Of a stretch of DNA of 64,000 nucleotides, positions 8,899 to 16,658 are shown piece by piece. This DNA is from Marinobacterium aestuarii (GTDB lineage: Bacteria > Pseudomonadota > Gammaproteobacteria > Pseudomonadales > Balneatricaceae): NCBI RefSeq assembly GCF_001651805.1, contig NZ_CP015839.1, positions 4,650,001 through 4,714,000 of the forward strand. Direction: 5' to 3'. Position 1 is the first letter of the stretch; the number at the start of each line of letters is the position of its first letter. The position numbers and the translations under genes are program-made. The notes below the pieces were generated by a model, which saw nothing but the letters and a program-made list of their open reading frames with translations, did no database searches and had not been told where the DNA came from.

Positions 8899-8918
8899 TT
8901 GTCTTAAATTCAGGACAG
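8899..8918. promoter_or_regulatory. Upstream activator palindrome 3, overlapping the activator gene end
   Basis: TTGTCT-N8-GGACAG, abutting the second palindrome (20 bases centre to centre) and overlapping the last codons of the activator gene. The spacing of two helical turns supports cooperative binding. Confidence 0.5.
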
Positions 8919-10322
8919 TCTGGCAAGCTTTTCATAGAGCGCAGAACGGGAAATTCCCAGCAACCGGGCCGCTTTCGAACGATTACTGTTACAGCTTTTT
9001 AAAGCCGCACCTATGGCGACAGCTTCAGCCTCGGCCAACACCTCCGCCAGCGGTCGGGCGGCGGCTGTCTCTGGGGGAGTATTCGAACCACAGACCGCTT
9101 TGGGAAGTACCCTGCACACGGCGTCGGCATCCAGCGTTCCGCTGCCCTCACCCATGGTAAAGGCGCGTTCCAGCACGTTACGCAACTCCCTGATATTACC
9201 GGGCCAGTCATAACACTCCAGCACACTGATGGCTGCATCGGTGACCTCAGCTCGCACTTCCTGCCCGGCGCAGATATCTTCCAGCAACGTCTCGCACAGC
9301 ACACCTATATCCGACAGCCTCGCCCTTAACGGCGGGATCGAAATTTCCAGTACGTTGAGGCGATAGTACAGATCGGAGCGAAAACTGCCCTCGGCCACCA
9401 TGGCATCCAGATCACGGCTGGTAGCGGCAATCAGCCGCACATCCACCGGGATCACCTGATTCGAACCCAGGGGTTCGATTTCACGTTCCTGCAGCACGCG
9501 CAGCAGTTTGGCCTGCAGGGCCAGCGGCATATCGCCCACTTCATCAAGAAACAGGGTACCCCCGTGCGCCAGCTGGAACTTGCCCTTGCGCATGCGCCTG
9601 TCGGCGCCGGTAAATGCGCCGGGGGCTACCCCGAAAAACTCGGCCTCCAGCAAATTTTCAGGCACCGCCGCCACATTAACGCCGACAAAGGGCGCTGCGG
9701 TCCGGGGCGACAGGGAATGGATAGCCTGAGCCAGTATCTCCTTGCCGGTACCGGTTTCACCCAGCAACAGCACCGGCATGTCACGCCCGGCGGCCAGCCT
9801 GGCCCGGCGTTTAACCTCCAGAGCTGCGGGGCTGGCGCCAGCAAAGTCATTCAGGCTGTAGCGGGTGCTGCGGGCCTTATTTGCCAGCGCTTTTTTGGCG
9901 GCCAGCAGATCCTGGTACAACTGGCGGTATTTGCTGACCAGAGGCGTAAGTGGCTGCAAATCGTCATAGAGCACGAAGGCCACGGCGCCGCTGACCTGGC
10001 CTGCATCATCAAAAAACGGCAACCGGCTGACCACCAATTGCTGGGTTTGATGCTCCATGATGTCCAGCAGCAGGGGCTGGCCGGTTCGCAATACCTCCGG
10101 TAACCGGCTGTGGGGAATAACAGCACGCACCGGACGGCCAATCAGGGTATGAGGATCCTTGATACCCAGCAGGCTGGCATAGCGGGTATTGATCCAGGTG
10201 ATGCGCCCTTCCCTGTCCACGGCAATAGCACCGGCACTGGCCTGCTCAAAAATTGGGAACAGCACTTCGATCAGCTCCCGGGTGAGGCCGATACTCTGCT
10301 TACTGTCAAATGGAGCGGACAT
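8910..10322 (-). CDS. Sigma-54-dependent activator with PAS sensor domain (HbcR-like)
   Basis: A 470-residue cytosolic enhancer-binding protein. Residues about 20-110 form a PAS domain ([12 protein letters not shown]), residues about 160-385 the AAA+ core with [17 protein letters not shown] for sigma-54 contact and [13 protein letters not shown], and the C-terminus is a Fis-type helix-turn-helix ([18 protein letters not shown]). There is no receiver domain, so activity is likely set by a ligand or by the PAS domain. It lies directly upstream of the TRAP-bdhA operon and three palindromes. In Pseudomonas aeruginosa a sigma-54 activator (HbcR) controls bdhA, so an equivalent role is likely here. 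Confidence 0.88.
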   Translation of the reverse strand: MSAPFDSKQSIGLTRELIEVLFPIFEQASAGAIAVDREGRITWINTRYASLLGIKDPHTLIGRPVRAVIPHSRLPEVLRTGQPLLLDIMEHQTQQLVVSRLPFFDDAGQVSGAVAFVLYDDLQPLTPLVSKYRQLYQDLLAAKKALANKARSTRYSLNDFAGASPAALEVKRRARLAAGRDMPVLLLGETGTGKEILAQAIHSLSPRTAAPFVGVNVAAVPENLLEAEFFGVAPGAFTGADRRMRKGKFQLAHGGTLFLDEVGDMPLALQAKLLRVLQEREIEPLGSNQVIPVDVRLIAATSRDLDAMVAEGSFRSDLYYRLNVLEISIPPLRARLSDIGVLCETLLEDICAGQEVRAEVTDAAISVLECYDWPGNIRELRNVLERAFTMGEGSGTLDADAVCRVLPKAVCGSNTPPETAAARPLAEVLAEAEAVAIGAALKSCNSNRSKAARLLGISRSALYEKLARLS

Positions 10323-10509
10323 AAGATTGATCCCAGACCGGATAATGCGCCCATGCTAACAAAGCATTTCCGGCATAAACATTGAAGCGCGCGAAAAATG
10401 AATGGCTCCTCGATAAATCTCGCCACCCGGTAGGGTCTTGAGGTCAAAGTCACACATCCTGGTTCGGCCACCGGCTGCTCCGCGAGCGGCGAATATATAG
10501 AACCCGCGT

Positions 10510-11472
10510 CTAGCGCTTGCGCGCTGTCTTCTGCTCATACAGCAGCTCATCCGCCCTCGCCATCAGGGCTTCGATATCGCAGCTATCGTCACTTTTTCGG
10601 ATGGCGTAGCCCGCGCTGTACTTAAGGTCATAGCCCCTGGCCGCTTCTGTGTTGTACTGATCCACCGCCCGCTGAAAGTTCTCAAGTACCTGCTGTACAT
10701 ACTCTTCTCCGGTACCGGTCAGCAGCGCCACGAACTCATCCCCTCCCACGCGGGCAAACACATCGGAGTCGCGGAAATTTTCCCGCAGCAGGTTGGCAAA
10801 TGCGATCAGCGCTATATCACCCTCGGCATGACCATAGGTATCGTTAATAGGCTTGAAATCGTCCAGATCAAAAAACACCAGCGTCGCCGACTGCCCATGG
10901 CGCCGGCACATCGCCAATGCATGCTTGGCCAGCGAGATAAAACCCCGGCGATTGGAAATCGCGGTCAGCTCATCCAGTGTCGCCAGTTGCAGCGCGGCAA
11001 TCTCCTGCTCGGCCATGACCGCCAGGTCCCGCAACAGCTGCTTGTCTTCCTCATCCATCTCCCGCGGCTTGTCATCGATCAGGCACAGGGTGCCCATCTT
11101 GTGGCCGCTGCCAACCCGCAACGGGCAGCCGGCATAGAAACGGATGTTAGGCGCATCCGTGACCAGCGGATTATCATGGAAGCGTTCATCTTTGATGGCG
11201 TTGGGTATTAAAAACAGATCATCACCCAGAATGGCATGGCCACAAAAGGAAATGTCCCGAGGGGTCTCGGTTGCATCCAGCCCCTGGGCCGACTTGAACC
11301 ACTGCCGGTCGCTGTCGACGATACTGACCAGCGAGATAGGCACACCAAACATGCGCTTGGCCATGCGCGTGAGGCGGTCAAAACGCTCTTCAGGAGCCGA
11401 ATCAAGAATTTTGAGCGCCCGCAGGGTTTCAAGGCGCTGTGCTTCATCGGGTGGGATCTGGGGCGATATCAT
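10510..11472 (-). CDS. Diguanylate cyclase with GAF domain
   Basis: A 320-residue soluble protein that should make cyclic di-GMP. A GAF domain (about residues 25-155, with SLVSIVDSDRQWFKS and a FCGHAIL segment) is followed by a GGDEF domain (about 160-318). The active site reads GGDEF, so catalysis is expected, and RDSD five residues before it is an intact inhibitory I-site. No membrane segment is visible. It lies alone, with no neighbour suggesting the ligand of the GAF domain. Confidence 0.9.
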   Translation of the reverse strand: MISPQIPPDEAQRLETLRALKILDSAPEERFDRLTRMAKRMFGVPISLVSIVDSDRQWFKSAQGLDATETPRDISFCGHAILGDDLFLIPNAIKDERFHDNPLVTDAPNIRFYAGCPLRVGSGHKMGTLCLIDDKPREMDEEDKQLLRDLAVMAEQEIAALQLATLDELTAISNRRGFISLAKHALAMCRRHGQSATLVFFDLDDFKPINDTYGHAEGDIALIAFANLLRENFRDSDVFARVGGDEFVALLTGTGEEYVQQVLENFQRAVDQYNTEAARGYDLKYSAGYAIRKSDDSCDIEALMARADELLYEQKTARKR

Positions 11473-11786
11473 CTCGTTAATTCCATTTATTTAGTGAGTG
11501 ATTCAATTAAAAATAGCACAAACTGAAGAATCTTCTTATCCCTAGTAGACACTAAAACATCGCTAAAAACAGCAGATTACAGAAACGACAGGTATAAAAA
11601 CCTGTGAATATTAACCCAATTAATAAGCAGACCTAAAAGCACCAATAGGTGGACTGGAAGATAAAAACTCGATGAGTTTATCTAAAGTGGAATTACAGTC
11701 AGGCGTTCATATTTTACTCTGATGAAAACTTCACAGGCGCCTGAGAAAGGCCCACTGCACCGGAGGCTGCCAACAGCCGGGCAGTG
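11473..11786. other. AT-rich intergenic gap
   Basis: About 310 bases without a credible gene. It is visibly richer in A and T than the surroundings and probably holds the promoter of the diguanylate cyclase gene; I see no convincing palindrome or terminator. Confidence 0.5.
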
Positions 11787-11987
11787 TCAGGGCGCATCGC
11801 CCTGCTCCAGCTGATGCACCAGATCCATGATCTGTTCGACGCTCGGGCCTGAATTCAGCATTTCCTGCGGCGTCATGCCTTCGAGCCCCATATGCGGGCT
11901 ATTGATCCATTCTTCCGCCATTTTCCGGCTGCCGAAGTAGCCGGTCGCTGCATCCAGCAGCCGTTGTCGCGCATCGTCCCGCACCAT
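11787..11987 (-). CDS. Orphan MbcA/ParS/Xre toxin-binding domain protein (DUF2384)
   Basis: A 66-residue protein consisting almost entirely of the DUF2384 domain: YFGSRKMAEEWINSPHMGLEGMTPQEML followed by a short helix. In type II toxin-antitoxin systems this domain sits at the C-terminus of the antitoxin and grips a RES-domain toxin. Here the N-terminal DNA-binding part is absent and no RES gene lies next to it. I chose ATG 11987, 8 bases after GGGG; a GTG at 11996 is the alternative. It may be a solitary regulator or a remnant of a lost pair. Confidence 0.7.
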   Translation of the reverse strand: MVRDDARQRLLDAATGYFGSRKMAEEWINSPHMGLEGMTPQEMLNSGPSVEQIMDLVHQLEQGDAP

Positions 11988-12077
11988 TGCTGTCACCCCG
12001 CCGCCAGGTTCGCTCTAAGGCCATGGTCTGCAGTATAGAAGAACGGCGCAGCTTTCCCCCACGAGCGAGCACACGTC

Positions 12078-13247
12078 TTAGCGGGCAATCAGTTCGCGCC
12101 ACTGCGTCAGCACCACGCCGCCGGTGCCGGTGCCACTGCCTGGGCTGCTGCAATCCCCTGCATCCATGTCCCACAGGGTTTTCCCGACGACGTTCAAAAG
12201 ATCCCGGGCGTCGGACAATTTATCGCAGTCATAGGTATAGTCCGATGTACCGCCACCGTTGGTGTCAAACTTCAAATCGGAGCCTGTGAATGTCCAGGCC
12301 GGCAGGCTGGTATCTACATCCGCAATAAACATGGAGCCTCCCAGACCACCATTACCGCCACCACCCACAGCGAAGGTACCACCCAGTACAATAATCAGAC
12401 CGTCCCAAGTTGGCGTCCCCTGATATGAAAGGTCGCCATACACCACCATTACACCCGCCCCTGTATCATTCCCCTTGAGCGACAGGTCCCCCTTGACCAC
12501 TGTGATCTTCATATTGCTGCTTGAGCCCAGGTCATCGACATCAACATCGCCATCAGTATTATAAACCCGAGCATCTGGGCTGGTTTCGATAGCGCTTACC
12601 AGTGCCTGCAGGCCGGTAGCAGTACTCCAGGTTTCAGGAAAATCCGCCGTTTCCACCCCACCTATATAATTGTCGATTCTGTCCGATGGGATAGCCGCCA
12701 GAATACCGTCGCGATAAGCGTCGGTGGAGGCGGTAATCGCCGGCCCGCCGACACCATCCACTTCGAAGGCATTGGAGCTGGGGGTGTCGAAGGTGACTAC
12801 ATCACCGACGAAATTGATCGCACCGCCGAGCCCACCGCCGCGCAATGATTCACTCTGCAGCACAAATTCTATATCGCGGGAGGCGCCGGTTTCCTGTTGA
12901 ATGCCGCTGCTTCTGAGGGTGACTTCATCGGTGCCACAGGTGACCGCCGTAACTGTATAGCGGGCACTGCCGTAGGCCACGCCAGACATGCCCGGCAAGG
13001 CCGCATTGACGGCACAGCTATAGCCGGCCCAATTCAGAATCAGGTAGTCCTGCGCCTTGCTGGTGCCGGCTTCCGCCGCCAGAAATGCCTGCAACTGCGC
13101 CCGGGCGTTACTGCTTTTACGCTCGCCGAGCAGGGTCGTATTCATCATCGACAGGCCGGCAATCGCCATCACAATCATGATGATCATGCCGACGATTAAC
13201 GCAGAACCCCGCTCGCGCGGAACCTGCAGGCTGCAATTAATCTTCAT
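12078..13247 (-). CDS. pilX: PilX-like minor pilin with long C-terminal extension
   Basis: A 389-residue protein with a PilX-type N-terminus: a short leader ending in Gly (ERGSALIVGMIIMIVMAIAG) and one hydrophobic helix, then a soluble domain. Like other PilX proteins it lacks the Glu at mature position 5. It is about twice the length of Pseudomonas PilX. The extra part (from about residue 150) contains glycine-rich, strand-forming stretches such as TVVKGDLSLKGND and YGDLSYQG, resembling a beta-helix, and ends in a short cysteine-containing tail. It is the last gene of the minor-pilin operon, where pilY1 would be expected next but is missing. Confidence 0.75.
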   Translation of the reverse strand: MKINCSLQVPRERGSALIVGMIIMIVMAIAGLSMMNTTLLGERKSSNARAQLQAFLAAEAGTSKAQDYLILNWAGYSCAVNAALPGMSGVAYGSARYTVTAVTCGTDEVTLRSSGIQQETGASRDIEFVLQSESLRGGGLGGAINFVGDVVTFDTPSSNAFEVDGVGGPAITASTDAYRDGILAAIPSDRIDNYIGGVETADFPETWSTATGLQALVSAIETSPDARVYNTDGDVDVDDLGSSSNMKITVVKGDLSLKGNDTGAGVMVVYGDLSYQGTPTWDGLIIVLGGTFAVGGGGNGGLGGSMFIADVDTSLPAWTFTGSDLKFDTNGGGTSDYTYDCDKLSDARDLLNVVGKTLWDMDAGDCSSPGSGTGTGGVVLTQWRELIAR

Positions 13248-13277
13248 TCACCACATCCTGTGTTGTTTGGCAGCGGG

Positions 13278-13670
13278 CTACTTCCAGCACGCGCCCCCTG
13301 CGCTGGAGCCCCGGCTACCCGTGTGTGTCAGTGTCAGGTCACCGCACTGAGTGTCCTGAAAGTTGGATTCGGCGGTGAGTGTATAGCTGGTCGCCGCCGC
13401 CGAAACGCTCAAGCTGTAATAGCCGCTCTGGCTATCCAGCGGCCCGGTCGGGCACGAACCGCTGACATAGGAAAAACCCTCGGTAAAACAGCGTTCCAGC
13501 TGTGTCGACAGGCTGAGCAATGCCACCTGGCCCTCGCTGCGTTTGCCGTCACGCACGTAGCGTACGTAGGATGGCACCGCGAAGGAGGCAATAATGCCGA
13601 CGATCACCACCACAATCATGACTTCGATCAGGGTGAAGCCGCGGCTTCTGGATGTCTTGAACGTAGGCAT
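13278..13670 (-). CDS. pilE: Type IV pilin (PilE-like)
   Basis: A 130-residue pilin. The prepilin peptidase site is RG-FTLIEVMIVVVIVG, with Glu at mature position 5 and a classical hydrophobic N-terminal helix. Three or four cysteines in the C-terminal half, including CGDLTLTHTG and the final CWK, would form the D-loop disulfide. It lies 10 bases behind pilW and 30 bases ahead of the pilX-like gene. PilE of Pseudomonas and its relatives is a minor pilin of similar length and operon position. Confidence 0.88.
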   Translation of the reverse strand: MPTFKTSRSRGFTLIEVMIVVVIVGIIASFAVPSYVRYVRDGKRSEGQVALLSLSTQLERCFTEGFSYVSGSCPTGPLDSQSGYYSLSVSAAATSYTLTAESNFQDTQCGDLTLTHTGSRGSSAGGACWK

Positions 13671-13679
13671 ATGCTGACT

Positions 13680-14762
13680 CTAAAAATCTATGGTTTTTGT
13701 CACTGAAGACTGAGTGCCGCACGACAGAGTGAATTCTTTAGTAGTGTCATGTTTACTGTCGTTCAGCATGATCAGCATTCCTTCAGCGTAAGGGCCACCG
13801 ATACAGCTGTAGGTAGGGTTGGGGTTCGTCCCAGCACTTGCGCAGGCAAGTGCGCTTGCGCCATCAACGGTTATGGTAACCCTGGAATCTTTATGATCTT
13901 TTGACCCGATTACCGTCACAAAACAGCTGGCCACAGTGCCGGAGTCACCGCCGCTGTCTCCACCTGAATCACCACCGCTATCGCCACCGTCATCGCCGCT
14001 ATCGCCGTTATCACTGCCACCCGTGTCGCCGTTATCCCCTCCGGTATCGCCGTCGTCTCCCCCGTTGTCGCTGCCGTCATCCCCATCGCCAGAATCATCA
14101 TCGTCATCGCTGCCGGCAGCAGGCGCCGTGGTGATACCCGCCACGGCATTCAGCAGCGGATTGCGCAGGGCCACGGTGGAGCTGATGCTACGCTGGCCAA
14201 AATGCAGGTCGGAGCCATTGTCCTCGGGGTCATTCAATGCCAGTTCGATGCGTAGCGCCCAGATATTATCCTGGGCGACGCTGGCAATATCGCTCTGACC
14301 CACATATTGCACACTGCCATCAGTCGGATCGCCCACACCAAAGGTCACATTCATCGCGGAGATACCGTCCACCAGCGGCTGGGGACTGTCGCTGTCACGG
14401 CGATACACCAGCTCGTTATCCGCATTTATCCAGTACTCAACAGTCGCGCCATCCCCTTCCGCGCTCAGCACCCAGGCGTTGGCATGGTCGGCGTCGTCCA
14501 CCTGGGCAAAGCTGAGCCAGCTGCTGGAAGTGGCGTTCAGCCCCGCCAGGCGCAACTCGCGCTTCATCAGCTCGAAAGAAACCCGCGCATTCTCGGAAAT
14601 TGCCGCCATGCTGGCCTGACTGACGACGGCGGAGCGACTGATCATCAGCGCCTGTACGACGCCCATAACCAGCACCAGGCCGATCAGCATTGAAATCATC
14701 AGCTCGATCAGTGACATTCCGCGTTGTCTGGCTCGCATCTTGAGGTGCTCCGTGCCGATCAT
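13680..14762 (-). CDS. pilW: PilW minor pilin with acidic Gly/Asp/Ser linker and extra C-terminal domain
   Basis: A 360-residue protein. Residues 1-215 are a normal PilW: leader ending RG, then MSLIELMISMLIGL, then the pilin head. Residues about 220-275 are a low-complexity tract of Asp, Gly, Ser and Asn, and the last 75 residues form a separate domain starting ASCFVTVIG with about four cysteines. Ordinary PilW proteins stop near where the tract begins. The start overlaps the pilV stop by 4 bases (ATGA). The acidic linker may bind calcium or simply extend the extra domain from the pilus; both ideas are inference. Confidence 0.8.
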   Translation of the reverse strand: MIGTEHLKMRARQRGMSLIELMISMLIGLVLVMGVVQALMISRSAVVSQASMAAISENARVSFELMKRELRLAGLNATSSSWLSFAQVDDADHANAWVLSAEGDGATVEYWINADNELVYRRDSDSPQPLVDGISAMNVTFGVGDPTDGSVQYVGQSDIASVAQDNIWALRIELALNDPEDNGSDLHFGQRSISSTVALRNPLLNAVAGITTAPAAGSDDDDDSGDGDDGSDNGGDDGDTGGDNGDTGGSDNGDSGDDGGDSGGDSGGDSGGDSGTVASCFVTVIGSKDHKDSRVTITVDGASALACASAGTNPNPTYSCIGGPYAEGMLIMLNDSKHDTTKEFTLSCGTQSSVTKTIDF

Positions 14763-15295
14763 GGGGTTAGGCGGTAACTGAATCCGCGGGTCTCGATACT
14801 GCGCTGATTATTCTGCTCTGAAACGCGTTCCTGCCAGTTGAGGTCGATCTGATAGTCTCCCGACGTGCTAGTGATCGCCGCCGAGGCAAAGAGCCCGCCA
14901 AACAGGTCTATATTGGCGCTGCACCACTGCTCCAAATCCCAGCTCACCGTCTGGGATACCGCGCAGCTCGCGGTAGCACAATCCACCGGAGCCACAGGCA
15001 CCGCTACCGAGGCTGCACCTGAGCCCAGCCCAAGACACTGAGTGCCATCCATCACATAGGCATCGGCCGCCGCCCAGGGGTTGGCGCGGATGCGCTCATC
15101 CATGTCGGCGGCCTGTATCGAGGCAAGGGAACGCAGGTAAGTGTTATGGCTGATCGAGAGGCTCTGGGCATACATGGCCCCCATACCCAGCAAGCCGATG
15201 GAAAAGACCAGCAGGGTAATCAGCACTTCGATCATCGAGAAACCCCGCTCGGGGGTTGAGATAGAACCAACCGAGTCTGAACCAGAGCTACGCAT
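14759..15295 (-). CDS. pilV: PilV minor pilin
   Basis: A 178-residue minor pilin. The leader peptidase site is RG-FSMIEVLITLLVFSIGLLG, and the LGMGAMYAQSLSISHNTYLRS segment after it is typical of PilV. I use ATG 15295, which overlaps the fimT stop by 8 bases, instead of the upstream in-frame start because the shorter leader fits the family. Several cysteines in the head domain (CLG, CATASCAVS, WCSAN) could form disulfides. Confidence 0.88.
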   Translation of the reverse strand: MRSSGSDSVGSISTPERGFSMIEVLITLLVFSIGLLGMGAMYAQSLSISHNTYLRSLASIQAADMDERIRANPWAAADAYVMDGTQCLGLGSGAASVAVPVAPVDCATASCAVSQTVSWDLEQWCSANIDLFGGLFASAAITSTSGDYQIDLNWQERVSEQNNQRSIETRGFSYRLTP

Positions 15296-15779
15296 TACAA
15301 CCGCTCCAGCTGCCCAATTTAACCTTGCCGGTGGCATAGAGCGTCATCTGGCGTCCGTTGCCTCGGTTGCTGCACAGATGAAACGTCTGCGCCGTGGTGG
15401 TACCTGCACCTGAAAAGCTCAAGCCGGTGCAATCACCAACGCAACTAAGGGTAACGCCAGACAGGCTGTCCAGGCTGCGCAACTGCTCAGCTCCAACAGT
15501 CACGGACAGACCGCGGGTCCAGCCGGCGCCAGAAGACGGCGCGACGGCAACGACCGCATTGCGCTTGACCGCTTCGCTCTGAGCAAACTGTATGGCATCA
15601 ATCAGGCTGGACTGCCCCTTGTCCATGCGCGAGTCCTCCATCACATAACGGAAAGACGGCACGCCCAGGGTCAGCAGAATGGCGGCAATAGAAAGCGTGA
15701 CGAGCAGCTCAATAAGGGTGAATCCCCCTATGGCGGCTGTTCGCCTGATAGCACGGCTAGATCGGTGGAACTGAACCAT
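15288..15779 (-). CDS. fimT: FimT/GspH-type minor pilin
   Basis: A pseudopilin of 163 residues from ATG 15779 (AGG at 6 bases; a second ATG at 15794 is possible). It has GG-FTLIELLVTLSIAAIL at the cleavage site, VPSFRYVMEDSRMDKGQSSLIDAIQFAQSEAVKRN typical of GspH/FimT, and a C-terminal pair of cysteines. FimT-type proteins help prime pilus assembly and in some species bind DNA for uptake. It opens the fimT-pilV-pilW-pilE-pilX operon. Confidence 0.88.
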   Translation of the reverse strand: MVQFHRSSRAIRRTAAIGGFTLIELLVTLSIAAILLTLGVPSFRYVMEDSRMDKGQSSLIDAIQFAQSEAVKRNAVVAVAPSSGAGWTRGLSVTVGAEQLRSLDSLSGVTLSCVGDCTGLSFSGAGTTTAQTFHLCSNRGNGRQMTLYATGKVKLGSWSGCNA

Positions 15780-16658
15780 GGTGAACCTGCCCATCCCTGG
15801 CGAAAGTCATTGCACTGCTAATAAAAGCTGACGGTTGTGACAACAAGTGCCACATCCTAGCAAACTATGCTGTCAATTACTGAAGTCAGCTCAGCTATTT
15901 AGTATCTATTTAGAGACACTTATTTTTAGCTAATCGGACAGCCTATAACACACAGCACCTTGAGCCAGGCAATATAGAGACAGGCGAGACGAACAAACCG
16001 GAACAACCCCCTTCCATAAACCCTCAGCCTGATAGCCAGCTATCCCTGCCATGCGGCTATTCTACGCCACAATGTAGCACGTTAATTATACTAATCGACC
16101 GACCAGTCCAAATGAGGCTAAAGCCCAACGGGATGAACTCTGACTGCAGGTAACGGGGCGCCACCCTGGCCACTGCGCAACAAGCAGATCACCACAGAGC
16201 ATCTGCGCCAACCGGTGCCCAGGGGTATTAGTCCAGCCTGGCCACTGTCTTGCACCTGCTTATCTGTGGACAACCGGCTTTGTCACAAGCGTTTTATTTC
16301 CCCGCGGCACTTGACATCAACCTCAATCAGATAAGTTTCAGATCTGCCTGCGCAGCCGGCAAAGCACTGCAGCCACAGCCTCTGCGCCGATCAATTAATA
16401 CCCGCGCGGCGTCAGACGGCATGACCACCGAGCCTGGGACAAGTACCCATATGTTATCCACAATATTACACACAGCTTTCGGGGATAAGGCGCGAAACCA
16501 GACAAAATCCGCACGCCAAAATGCAGTGCCATGAACTTTTTCAGGCCCTTTTACCGCAGCCGGCGAACGGGAACTTTGCTACAGTGCAGCCGAGTCAAAC
16601 ACCTGTGTAACGGCTATCTGAAATCCAGTGTCAGCCATGATCCCCAGAGGGTCTGTTC
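15780..16658. other. Long intergenic gap upstream of the pilin operon
   Basis: About 880 bases without a supportable gene; the one open frame on the plus strand (16250-16534) has no ribosome site and no recognisable sequence. One perfect DnaA-type 9-mer TTATCCACA occurs at 16454-16462 and a near match near 16262-16270 in reverse, too few for an origin. The promoters of the pilin operon and of the lytic transglycosylase must lie here but I cannot place them firmly. Confidence 0.5.

Noticed and set aside
13936-14149. Repeated GTCGCC/TCACCG sequence resembling a short tandem repeat or CRISPR-like pattern
   Set aside because: It is the codon pattern of the Gly/Asp/Ser linker within pilW; there are no unique spacers and no cas genes.
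16250-16534. DnaA-box-like 9-mers and an open frame in the long gap before the lytic transglycosylase
   Set aside because: Only one perfect and one near-perfect 9-mer occur; no cluster, no AT-rich unwinding region and no dnaA, dnaN or gidA gene nearby. The frame has no ribosome site.
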